Origin: Eutreptiella sp. 'Long Island Sound 2002'
Taxonomy: Eukaryota; Euglenozoa; Euglenophyceae; Eutreptiales; Eutreptiaceae
Reading direction: 5' to 3'
DNA length: 64,000 bases
Assembly (NCBI GenBank): GCA_964036045.1
Contig: OZ038381.1
Span: 70,494,242-70,558,241, forward strand
The position numbers were made by a program, and so were the translations under genes. The notes under the pieces were generated by a model. That model had not been told where the DNA came from and searched no databases. It worked only from the letters and a program-made list of their open reading frames with translations. Shown here piece by piece: positions 44,188 through 54,508 of the stretch (the stretch's first letter is position 1; each line of letters starts with the position of its first letter).

Positions 44188-44915
44188 ACGTGCAGGCAGA
44201 GGACTCCTCAGCGAGAGGCATCTGATGATAACCATGATTCAGGTCAATCACCGTGAAGATCCTCCGCCGGTGTTGCCTGTGCAGCATGTCCTCAATGAGG
44301 GGCAGCGTATAGCTGTCATGCTGCGTTTGGGCGTTTGGGCCGCGGTAGTCGACCACGAGTCGCCACTCTCCGGCCACCTTCTTGGGGACGACGAAGCATG
44401 GGGAGGCCCATTCGGAGTGGCACGGCTCAAGCCAGCCCCTTTGATGAATTCACGGAGGGTCTTCTCCATGGCCTCCTTCCCTTCGCCCCACAGGGCGGAC
44501 CCCCGGTGTCGGTACAAACGGGGGTCCGGCTTCAGCCGTATCTTGGCCTCACCATACGGTCCACGCACCGGTGGGGGAAATACAGGCTTTCCGCTGAAGA
44601 AGGTATCACCATACTTCCGCTTCAGCCTGGCCCTCAATGCCTGGATCTTTAGGCACTCATCGGACTCCGCCTTGGCCTTTCCGGGCATGTGAACCACTGA
44701 GCTTACTTGCGGGGTACCGCCGCATGGTTTCGGCTCAGGTGGTCTTCCCAGGTGGCCCAAAGGGCCATCTCTGGTCTTGCCTCAGAACAAGTCACCGTAG
44801 GTGGGTGGGTTCCCGCCGATTGGCTCGACCTGGCTGGACATGTGGTCCAGCACCCTCCTTACGAAGGTATCCCCATCATAGGAACCAGAGACGATGGAGT
44901 CCACTTCCCACCAGG
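44188..44915 (-). pseudogene. A1 pol fragment: protease-RT linker and RT N-terminal part
   Basis: On the minus strand the frame runs from WWEVDSIVSGSYDGDTFVRR through the linker and into RT (WRLVVDYRGPNAQ, HGYHQMPLAEES). It stops where A2 interrupts, at the codons before STPLG. The N-terminal side is cut at about 44915 by LINE-2 and resumes at 54509. A frameshift lies near 44400 between two overlapping frames. Confidence 0.85.
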
Positions 44916-44929
44916 CGACGCCCTGGCCC

Positions 44930-47829
44930 ACCTCTTCCACACCACCGGCACACGGGACCCCCGCCTGAGACTCGTCCACCCCACGAGGGCTAAGCAGGAC
45001 ACCCACACGGGCCCACGGGTGACCCCGGACGGCCTGCACCTCCACGTCGGGGGCTACCGCCGCCGGGACGGCCTATCCCCCCCCACGCGGGGGGCGGCGT
45101 ACCACCCGCCAGCAGCCCTCATGTACATCCTCTGCGACGTACTCGCAGAAAGCGAGCACCAACAGCCTAACGCGGACGTGGCGTGGCCAGAGCCCTTGCG
45201 CCCCCGGCCTCACGCGCCGACGCCGTTGTGGTTGGTGACCACGGACGACCAATGCACCCAAGCGACGGGGCAAGCGCAGCTCCGGGCCGAGTGGGTAATA
45301 GTGCAAGTGGGGGCAGGCCAGCCCGAACCCCGTGGGCTCCCCCGTGGCACCGCCCTACTGGTGGCTACGGGGGTGCCGCACGACCCACACATGGCGGTAC
45401 ACGCGCTGGAGGACCAGCCGGAGGACACGGGACACCTGGTGGTGCACCAGCGTGGGGGCCCGGCGTGGCTCAAGGAACATGTGACGGCGCTACGGTCCTG
45501 GGCAAGCACGGTCGCCAGAGCGGAGATCCGGCTGCACGACCACCCGGCGATCAGCCCAGGCGACACCAGGGCGCTGAGCGTGGACCAACTGACCCCCAGC
45601 CACCCCGACGTCCGGTGGCACTCCGTCGACCTCAACGCGGGGTGGCTCAGCCCCACCGGATACTACTGGATCCTGGAGGCCTGGGGACACACCTCCTCTG
45701 ACGCGTCCGGGGGCGGACCCTGCAAACACGCCACCAGCATCGCTCTCGCCGCCGACCTCACCCGCACGTGGGCGGTGGCCATCTCGGGCACGGTGCCCGA
45801 CGGGGAGGGGGTGGCCGCCTCCCTCCCCCTACAATACGGTGCCCACAGACCATGGGTCCACACGGTGGACGCCGAAGTCATCCTCCACCTCCTGCGGCAC
45901 GCAGATCGCGAACAAACCACGGGGGTCCCCGCGGGCGCAGCGAAGGTGGTCAACCAGATGCCCCTGAGGTGGCTCGGGGACGGCCTGTGTGCGCGAGGGC
46001 AACACGCCGGGCACCCGTTGTGGTACGTCCGAGCCACCTCGCACCACAGTGACGCCCCACCGCAGCAGGCTGACTGGGTGGCGTCCCAGGACACCGTCCT
46101 GCAAAACACGCCCCCGGACCCTGGCCACGCCCAACTCATTGTCGCCGGCCGTGACGGCCATCTCGATCTACGGCCCCCCACGATGCGGGTGCTCGGCGAG
46201 GTCGCGCAACGGGCGCAGACGGACCATGCACTGACGCACCGGGGACACACACCTTTTGGCGCGGCCCATGCCACGGCCTACGTCCACGCCCGGGACCTCA
46301 CCGCGGCGGCCACCAACCGCCGGGCGCTGCGGGCTCGAGACGACCACAGGCCGGTGCAGCGCAGGCTCCGCGTCCGGAAGGAGCGGCTCTCCGGCGTCGC
46401 CATCGTTCCACAACCGTGCCTTTTCTGCGGCGGCCCGGAGGAGACCCCGGTGCACATGCACGCGGGATGCACCCACTCACGGCTCCTCTGGCCCCACTAC
46501 CGCCAGGCGGTACACGAGGCGGCCCGCCACCTCCCACCTGGAGACAAGGCCCTGTGGGTGGCCTCGTGGCGCTCCGCAGGCGCCACGTGGACGGAGGTGT
46601 TCTGCTCCGGACTGGTGCCTGAGGACGCGGAGGCGCAGCCCCGCGCCATAACCCGATACGACCCGCCGGGAGGGACCTCGGTGGACGATTTCCTCCACCA
46701 CATGCTCCGGCTGGGGGACTTCGCGTGGGAGCTTCGCAACCACCGGCTGGAGCAACTCCTCCGCGAGCCCCAGAGCGCGGCGGCCCGGGCGCACCGGTGG
46801 CTCACTGCGGCGGAGGGCGACCACCCTCCCCCTCCCCCGCGCCCTGACAAAGACTTCGTAGCCTCCCTCTGCGTTGTGAATGGCACTCTGGAGTGCCTGC
46901 CCCAAGAGAGCCCCCACCCGTACCAGGACCTGCCGGGGGGGTTCTCGAGGCACCTACAGGACGCCCCCTTCCCACCGTGGATCATCGGGCGCGGCTCCAT
47001 GACCGCATGGGAGGCGCGCATCGTGGGGGAGGAGTGGGCGCGGGAGTGGAGCCGGTGGTGTGCCGCCACGCGCGCCCCGGAGACCCCTGCGCAACGATAC
47101 GCCACCATTCCGCTCCGGTGGTGGGGGCCGGACACCCGGCCGAGACCCACCATGATCCGCGGGGCGGGGCCTGACCACCCGTGGGACGCGGAGAGGGGGG
47201 CATGGCTGCAGGCGGCCCCAGGGCCGCAAACGGGATGGACTGGGGACGTGTCCTCCCTCGTCAGGACACCCGTCCCGCCCCGCATCGTCCTTCACGCCGC
47301 CAACGTGCTCCAGGCTACGGAGATACGCACGTGGGGACACGCTGCGGCCACCGTCCGGTGGCACCCCCCGGAGGACGGGGTCACCCAACTCACCGTGGCG
47401 AACTTCAAAGCTGGGGGGCCGGTATACGACGACGCCCTGTCCCGGCTGGGCGACACCCAGGGGCCCTTGCTCCTCATGCTCCCCACCGGCATTGCAGCCG
47501 CGCTGCGCCAGGAGCTAGACGGCTGCGAAGGGCTGCGAGTGGGGTGGGAGGCAGTCGCGGACGGCACCCTGCTGGCCCTCCTCCACAGAGACACCGCGAA
47601 CGGGTGCCAATGGGATGCGCTGACGCCCCACCTCACCGGGCGCCACGTGTACATGGCGAGCCCCCCCCAGGGGCACCCCCGCCCGGCGTGGGACGACCTC
47701 ATCGCCGTCTTCCACGACCACGGGATCCTCCCCGACGACACGTGGCGGGAAGTCCAGCGGAAGACGCTTGGCAAGGACTACCGGCGCCGCGTCCGCGCCC
47801 GCCTGCTGGAGATCCGGGACCCCCTCTGA
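44930..47829 (+). CDS. LINE-2 RT-protein C-terminal part: RNase H-like domain, zinc finger, long C-terminal extension
   Basis: The open frame is continuous from the truncation point (it also extends fortuitously upstream into A1) to a TGA at 47827. The first ~250 residues are unrecognised. The RNase H-like domain (about 45660-46110) has SSDASGGG, HTVDAEVILHLL and a C-terminal ATSHHSDAPPQQADWVAS. The glutamate expected on the second helix is not evident. A CLFCGGPEETPVHMHAGC finger (about 46417-46470) is the C-X2-C...H...C motif that follows RT in many LINEs. About 450 residues follow with no recognised fold, ending LLEIRDPL. No YxDD RT motif is present, so the copy cannot be autonomous. Confidence 0.75.
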
Positions 47830-49336
47830 CAGAGGTGGGACAACCTCTGGCTCCGCCATCTCGACCCTTGGTCGCCGCCCTCCCACCTCCGACACACCTG
47901 CCGACTCTGCGGAGAATGTGCCACGGTGTCCTCCGCAGCGTCGACAGGCGCCAACAGGTGCGCGCGGTGCGCCGAGGTAGCCGCGTGCCCCTGGCCCGAA
48001 CCTCCCGCAGGCCCGCGCAGGCGCACAGAGGAGGAGGCCTTGCTCCGGCGCATCGAGGGGGCACACACCCCCTCGCACGAACAAGCGGGCCCCGCGGGCG
48101 CTGCCCTTCTGTGGATCCACGTGCACCTGCGGGACCCCACATCCGTTGCGCACCTGTCGCACGTGTTTTCCCCCTAACCCCCACCCGCCGCCGCCCTTTG
48201 CAGAGCCCGCAGCACCATGCCACGCCGACGGGGGGATGGGCCGGGGCACACCAGGGCCCGCCGCAGAGCGCAGGAGGCGGCCGTCCGGGGCCTGGTGGCG
48301 GACGCGGTGGCGGAGGCACACGAAGCGCACGCTGCCGCAGGGTGTGACCTGGAGGGCAGTGCGAGGGCTTTCCTCAACGAGACCACCCTCCCGGCCGTCC
48401 GCGCCCTGAACGGAGCGGGGGCCCCTACGCTACTCCCGGCAATGCACCGGATCGTGAACGCCGTCCGGCCGGGGCTCATCAGCCCGGAGGCGGCCCTCTA
48501 CGGGCACTGGATGGAGTGGCGCGAGTCCAATCGGTCGGGCCGGCCCCCGTCCATGGGGGACACCCTGCGGCTGACGGGAGCAGGGTCTGCCATGTCCCTC
48601 CGCAGTAGCGCCCCAGCCCTGCTGCACGCCCTCAGGACGCGCTACCCCGGGGACGCGGCCCCGTACCTGAACCAGGCGCGGGCCACGTACCCGGGAGGAG
48701 TGTCCGAGCTGGATGCGGCGCTCCACCTTCTACACCTGCCGGACAAGGACCTGGGGGTGGGCGAGGTCACGTTGTTCGTGGAAGGCGCGGACGAGGCGTC
48801 CGCCCGCCCCCGGCCGACCAACCCAGTGTACGACGGCACCAGGCCTACCCCCCCGTACGCCGTCGTCTACGAGGCGTTCCTAAGGGAGCCCACTTGGTGC
48901 CCCGCCCTCCCGCCGGCGACGCACGCGCCCCGCGGCTGGGCTAACCCAGACCTGCCCCCCCTCCCCTCTCCAGGACCAGGGGTGCCCACCACAGGGGGCA
49001 GGTCCTCTGGCAGGAGTGCCCTGGCACCCCCCTGCTCCTCCTCGTCGTCGCGACCCGCGGGGACCCGGGGCGGATCCTGGGGATCACCCCCACCCACCTC
49101 TATGGGGCAACACCCGTACCCCGCCCCCCCCTCCTGGCGCCCGCGCCGCGGGACGGAGTACACACCTTCCTGCGAACACAGGAGGTCACCGCCGTTACGG
49201 GGGTCCACCTTGTGCGGCTGCCCCCGACACCGCTCGACGACCCCCGGGGGCCCAGGGCCCTGGGCCCCGCCCCAGACTGGGAGCTGTGGTGCGACGCGTG
49301 GGCCGCGTGGCTCCGCCGCCTCCCCTGCCAATGCCG
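47830..49336 (+). CDS. LINE-2 accessory gene, exons 1-3: zinc ribbon and globular domain
   Basis: The frame is continuous with the upstream ORF across its TGA. Exon 1 carries CRLCGEC and RCARCAEVAACPW, a zinc-ribbon-like set of CxxC pairs. The intron at 48111-48203 then joins it in phase to the frame of MPRRRGDGPGHTRARRR (ATG at 48217). That exon encodes a helical, Ala/Leu-rich domain with ALRTRYPGDAAPYLNQARA. The intron at 48897-48973 removes a stop and restores the frame of QVLWQECPGTPLLLLVVAT. The true start codon is uncertain: no ATG lies before 48217 in exon 1, so translation may begin there or exon 1 may belong to the RT protein. Function is unknown. Confidence 0.6.
48111..48203 (+). 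other. Candidate intron 1 of LINE-2 (93 nt)
   Basis: The donor is TTCT|GTGGAT. Branch-like CCCCTAACCCC lies about 30 nt before the acceptor, and the pyrimidine-rich tract ends TTTGCAG|AGCCC. Removal joins the zinc-ribbon frame to the MPRRR frame in phase. Confidence 0.5.
48897..48973 (+). other. Intron 2 of LINE-2 (77 nt)
   Basis: The donor is CTTG|GTGCCC. Branch-like GGGCTAACCC is followed by a C/T tract ending CTCTCCAG|GACC. Splicing keeps the frame and avoids the stop that would otherwise end the coding sequence. Confidence 0.7.
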
Positions 49337-49408
49337 GTGGATGGCCGCAGGCCCCCGGGGCTGACGCCACAGCCGGCCCCCCACCCCCTCCCCCCCTCCC
49401 CCCCGCAG
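49337..49408 (+). other. Intron 3 of LINE-2 (72 nt)
   Basis: The donor is GCCG|GTGGAT. GGGGCTGACGCC is a possible branch site, and a long C-rich tract ends CCCGCAG|AGCACC. Removal deletes the TGA at 49362-49364 and joins in phase to the frame of the ATG at 49443. It lies before the same ORF as the LINE-1 intron. Confidence 0.7.
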
Positions 49409-51518
49409 AGCACCACACGGCACTTCCCACGGCACGGCACTGATGCACCAGGAGGTAGTGGGAAGGGCGCGCCTGCCACCACGCATGCCTACCAGGGTAA
49501 CAGTGATGGCAGACTCCGATGTGTCCCTCCAGCGGGACAACCGCCACCACCGCCGGTCCCGCTCCCGCTCCCCTGTCTCCTCCCCGGAGTGGACGGGGGA
49601 GACCCTCGCGGAGCGCGAGGAGCGGAGGCTGGCGGAGGCGGCGGTGCTGGTCGGGCCGCCGCCGCCGGCCCGGGAGCCTGGGCCAGCCAGGACGGCCGCC
49701 CCCGCCGCCCAAGCAGCCAGCCCCGCCGCCCCGCCCCGCCCTGACGCGCAGGAAGCAGAGACCGCGGCGAGCCACGCCGCGGCCCCGACCGCGGCCCCCG
49801 GCACGCCACCGACACGGGGGGCGGCCCCGGCGCAGGAACCGGGCGCATCGCCGAGGGCCGCCGCAGCCGCAGAGGAGAGCAGGAAGGGCGCGCGAGGGGT
49901 TGCAACCGCACGGGCCACGGGCGCCTCGTCGGCGGCTGCCGCGGCAGCGAAAGAGAGCGGGGAGGGCGCGCGAGGGGCTGCGGCCGCGACCTCCAGCACG
50001 CCGCGAACGCGGGGGACGGACCCCGCACGGGCCGCGGGCGCCCCGCCGGCGGCCGCCGCGGCAGCAGAGGAGAACGGGGAGGGCGTGCGAGGGGTTGCGA
50101 CCGCGGCCACGGGCGCCTCGTCGGCGGCCGCCACGGCAGCGAAGGAGAGCGAGGAGGGCGCGCGAGGGGCTGCGGCCGCGACCCCGGCGGGCCGCGACAC
50201 CGCCTCGGCCGGCCACGCTGCGGCCCCCAGCACGCCGCGCAAGCGGGGGAAGAACCCCGCACGGGCCGCGGACGCCTCGCCGGCGGCCGCCGCAGCAGCA
50301 GCAGTGGGCAGGGAGAGCGCGAAGTACAGCGCCCACGCCAACCCCACCCACACCCGCACCAGCCCCCCCAAGCCGTTCCCCCCCAAGCCCTTCCCCCCGG
50401 GGCGGGAGCTGCACGTCCGCCCCCCGAAGCGCGAGTGCTCGCCGCCGGGCGTCACGCTGCCGCAGCTGCAAAGGCAGCGGGAAGCCCGGCGAGTGGTCCA
50501 GGAAGGGCGCAGCAGCGGGGGGGAGCAGGGGGCCGGGAAGGGGCCAGGGCACGGGAAGGGCGCGCAGGGGCGCGGGCAGGGAGCTCAGGTGCAGGGGGCA
50601 GGGCGAGGGGAGGTGGGAGAGCGAGCGGGCCAGGGCGTGGGGGACGGGAGGCGGGACCCGCGACACGGGCAGGGGGCTGGAAAGGGGCCCAAGGGCAAGG
50701 GCAAGGGCGCCGCGGGCCCCAAGGGACAGGCGGGACGGGGCATGGGAGCCCAGGGGGGAGGAAGGGGGGAAGGGAGGGGGGCAGAGGGCGGGGCGCCCCC
50801 GCAGCCGGACGTGCAGCCGGTGAGGTGCATCCCCCCCGGCATCCAACAGATGCCAGCACACCACACCCACCACCACCACCACCACCACCAGGACCACCTC
50901 TACAACATCGACCCTGACGCCGGCGAGCTCGTCCCCCCCCAACCCCCGCGACACCACCTCCATCACGCCCCCCCCGCGCCGAGGGCGGAGCCGGCGCGGA
51001 TGGCCTCGGCGGAGGGAGGACGGGGCGCGGCATCGGCGCCGCAGGCGCAGGGGCAGCAAGGGGGGCCGGCACGGGGGGCGGAGGAGGGCCGGCCATGGGA
51101 CCGGGACTGGGGCACGGTCCCGGACCCTCTGGGGGAGGAGACCCTCCCCCTGGTGGGGGAGGTGTACGGGTGGTTGTGCTGGGCCAACCAGGGGACCTCC
51201 AGGAGGTCGAGGAACCAGCCCTTCGATGCCGTGCTCCTCCGGAGGGACGGAGGAAACCGAGAGGTACCCCCGGGGGGGTGGGCAGCCCCAGAGGACCATG
51301 AGAGGGTCCTGAGGTCAGTGATCCGGGCGGTGTGGCCCGACAGGGAGCCGACGTGGCCGGCCTTCCTGGAAGGGGGAGCGGTGCTCCGCATCACGGATGC
51401 GGACGCCAGCAATTGGCTCCCCCGGGCATTGCGCAGCGCCCTCGCCCACTGGCGCTACCGCCGGCACAACCCGCCGCCGCCACAGCCCCAGCCCCGACAC
51501 AAGCGGCGGCGCAGGTGA
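49409..51518 (+). CDS. LINE-2 accessory gene, last exon: Ala/Gly/His-rich protein with shared basic C-terminal domain
   Basis: The first Met is at 49443, and MADSDVSLQRDN at 49506 is an alternative. An SRSRSP patch is followed by an Ala-rich region of repeated 20-30-residue units containing KESGEGARGAAAA-like cores (49850-50320). A Gly/Lys/Gln-rich stretch (50500-50800) and a seven-His run (about 50868-50890) come next. The C-terminal ~140 residues are globular (VYGWLCWANQGTSRRSRNQP, VLRSVIRAVWPDREP) and end in RHKRRRR. The end matches the LINE-1 ORF at 10500-10880. It is likely a nucleic-acid-binding accessory protein of the element, judged only by composition and the basic end. No known family is recognised. 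Confidence 0.65.
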
Positions 51519-54489
51519 AGGCCCAAACGTCGGGTACGGGAGAGCTGGGGGGGGGGGCTGGGCCCCCCAACCCACGCCCCCACCACGGTACGGCACGACG
51601 CAAGAGGGCGCGCCACCTCCCGCGGGAGGGAGTTCGGAGACAACGAGCGCGGGGGGGAACCTGCTGCCCCGCAGCCCGCTAACCTATGACCGCTAACCCT
51701 CACGGCCACCCCCGCCCGGCCGGCGCCGCGCGACATCGGCCGGGGGATGAGGGGCCCCAGCGAGGGCCTGCGCGAGAAACAAGCTCTCGGTAGAGGGGGG
51801 CGGGGAAAGGGCGCGACCCCCCGGCCGATGGATGGCCCCCGGGGCCAGGACTGCCATGCCGCCCCCCCCCCCGGCCGACAAGAGGCATCGCCAGGGGACC
51901 AAAGGGCCCCCCCCACTCCCCCCCCCCCCCCCCCTTGGTCCGTTGGCACAACCGACCAAGGGAGAGGGAAGGGAAGGATTGTGGTGAGGCCGATGGGCAC
52001 GGTGGCCTAACGAGGGAAAGGCCAAGGGAAGGGAAAGGGGAGGGGAGAGGGAAGGTTAGGGCAAGGAGGAAGAGGAAGGTCAAAGGGTGGTGAGAAGCTG
52101 ATGGGCACCACCGCCTATGGAGGGGAAGGGCCCAAGGGAAGGGCGGCGAATGGCAATCGGCCAGTAGGCGCCGCCAGCTGCAGACGAGATCATCACACCA
52201 TGGCGTCAAGCCAAAACCCCCCCCCTCCCCAGCCCCCTCACTCAGCTTTTATGGCACACACCCCCACACCACCCACCCTGGATAGAACATGAGACTCTGG
52301 ATTGTCACTCTGGCCCCCCTGACCCATGCTAGCCCTGTGAGATACCCATGCTTCTTCCTTACACTTAATTGACCCTGAGGAACACACTCACTGGCCCCCA
52401 CCCTGGCTTTTTTTTGATCGCTGCCATAATCCCCCTGGACCACCAACCCATACCCAGTGGCAGCCCGTGCACCCAGGGTTTTGCAAAGCCTTTGGGTTTC
52501 AGCCACACAACCCCAGCACACATCCATCGTGCGCCCCCCCTCCCCCCCCCTCCCACACAGGCCCGAGAGCGGGCGGGGGGGCGGCCCCCCCACCCCCCCC
52601 CCCGCACCCACCTCAGCTGGGGAGCCACGGGCGCGGCCCTCCGCCCCCCCAGGGCCGGGGGGGCACCCCCCCCCTCAGGAGGAGCGGCGACGCGGTAAGC
52701 GCAACGGCGGCTGGGCCTGCTCCCGCGAACCCACACCGGCGTGCAGGAGCAACGCGCACAACGGAACGGGACGGAGGCCGCGCCCCACATGACCCTCCCG
52801 TAACGACAGCCCACTCCGAGGTGACAGAGGGGGGGTTCAGGTCAGCTGGGGCCCCCGGGGGGGCCGTCCACGGGCCGCCCCTCACCCCCCCCCTGAGCCC
52901 GGGGCGGCACTTCAGCCCCGACCGCACGCGCGCGCCGGAAGGGAGCGCGCCGGCGACACGGAGAGGGCCAGAAAGAAGTACCGCAGGCCGCCGCCCGGAG
53001 CGAGAGCAGGGAGGCCGCGGCGCGACACCCCCCCCCCCCGCCCCCCCACCAGCCGGCCAGCCGCGGGGGCCCCGGCCCCCACCCCCCGAGGCAGGGGGGA
53101 TGGGCCCCCCCCGCCCGAGAGGGGAGCCGGAGTGTGACCCGCCCCCCCGCCCCAGCCACCGGCTCACATGGGGGCCGCGAAGAACAAGCGGGCCCACACC
53201 TGCGCACCGGGACGCCGCACAGATCGTACCCAGAGAAGCCGGGTGAGCACAAACCGGAGTGGTATGGGGGGCCACGCCCCCCATCGACAGCACAACACCA
53301 GTGAGGCCCGCTTTGTTGCCTGCCCAGGGAAGGCAGAGGGACCGAACGAGGCAGAGCGACCCCCCGCCCTACGGGCCCCGCCCCGGCCGCACAGCCGGAG
53401 GAAACGGCGCACGCCCCTCCCCCCCCCCCAGCCCACCCCCCAGCATAAGAACGCCATTGACCCGCCCCGCGGCGCGCAGCCCCCGCAGGGACAGAGCAGG
53501 GCCCCCACACCCGCACGCCCGCGCCCACAACGCGGACCCCGACAGCCCACCCAGTGGACGGGCAGTCGGGGGAGGAGGAGCGCAAGACCCCAGACGCCCC
53601 ACGCAACGGTCGAAGGCACCCCCCCGGAGACGCCCTACCGCCGCCCCCACAACCCCAAGCCAAGTAGGGGGGAACCGGGACCGGACCGCCCCCCCCCCAA
53701 GCACGCCAGACGGAGCAAGGGACCGGGGCAGGACACGCGGAGGGGCACGGACCACGTGGAACGGCCCTACCAGCGCCCAGTGCCGGGACCACGCGAGATG
53801 CGCGCGCCACACCACCCCGCGGGGGGGGGGGCGGACACCGCGAGAGCGCGAGCGCACACACACGAAAGGGACACGCGGGGACTACCGGAAGGGCAACCGG
53901 ACCGAGCGCGCAGAACGCACAGACCGTGTGGAATGGCGTACCAGCAAGCGAGGGTAAGGGACATCCGGACGGGACGGCCCGCCACACGCAGCGCGGAACA
54001 CGCAGGGCGGGGAGGGGGAAACGAAAGAGACACGACGCCAGGTGCCGGCCCGAACCCCCCCGAACCGGCTGCGAGCGCCGCGCACACACAGACGGGGCAC
54101 TGCGCCCGCCAAGGCAGTAGTGGCGCACAGCGCCACACCCCAACCCCTAGGCTAGGCAGCCTCCGCGCCAGCCCAAGGGGGTCCCACTGGCGACAAGCCA
54201 GTAGCACGGGCCCGGCGGCGCCGGCGCCCCGGGCGACCACGCATTAGGGGGGCGACGCAGTGGGTAAGCGCCCGCAGCCACGGCACCGAATTGATGCACT
54301 GACCGGGGAGTGGCGAAACGGGGACGCCGGGGAAGGACGGGGCCCCGAGCTCTGTGAACCCGGGGGACTCCGCCACCAGGCAGGAGGTGCGTCTTGGAGG
54401 GCCCCCCACTAGGACCCGGTGGGGAGGATATCACCTGGCCCGACCAGGTGGCCCCCCGGGGCCGAAAGGCGTCTAGTACCCGCAAAATC
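51519..54489 (+). other. LINE-2 3' untranslated region
   Basis: About 3 kb of very GC-rich sequence carry many C or G runs of 8-14 (for example 51863-51872, 51918-51934, 53030-53045). A short less GC-rich island lies at 52240-52400. The opposing long open frames on both strands (52842-54143 minus, 53168-54247 plus) reflect the lack of AT-rich stops and are not supported as genes. A GACGCAGTGGGTAAGCGC stretch near 54252 resembles a tRNA A-box region. Confidence 0.6.
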
Positions 54490-54508
54490 AAACCTCAAAC
54501 CTCAAACC
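54490..54508 (+). repeat. LINE-2 terminal repeat (AAACCTC)n
   Basis: AAACCTCAAACCTCAAACC, about 2.7 units of a 7-bp repeat, sits immediately before A1 sequence resumes. It takes the place of a poly(A) tail. Confidence 0.85.

Larger units (their letters stand above)
44916..54508 (+). mobile_element. LINE-2: 5'-truncated, multi-ORF, intron-containing retroelement
   Basis: It sits between adjacent codons of the A1 protease-RT linker. The left flank ends CCACCAGGC and the right flank restarts TTGTCCTGGCCC. A diverged duplication (GACGCCCTGGCCC on the left against TTGTCCTGGCCC on the right) is possible. The sense strand is plus. It begins within a protein upstream of RNase H, so the RT is lost. 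An RT-type zinc finger, a zinc ribbon and a spliced accessory gene follow. A 3-kb GC-rich 3' untranslated region ends in (AAACCTC)n. LINE-1 shares this layout. Confidence 0.75.

Noticed and set aside
48180-49450. Spliced-leader trans-splicing sites before each LINE-2 ORF
   Set aside because: Branch-tract-AG patterns precede the ORFs, which first suggested trans-splicing, but each acceptor has an upstream GT donor in matching phase that joins the frames, so cis introns explain them better.
48867-51299. An 810-codon open frame on the minus strand
   Set aside because: It lies opposite the LINE-2 accessory gene, has no domain, and reflects scarce AT-rich stop codons. The plus-strand frames carry the intron signals and the domain shared with LINE-1.
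52842-54247. Opposed long open frames (433 codons minus, 359 codons plus) in the LINE-2 3' region
   Set aside because: Both overlap GC-rich homopolymer sequence, neither shows a recognisable segment, and nothing similar occurs in the LINE-1 3' region.
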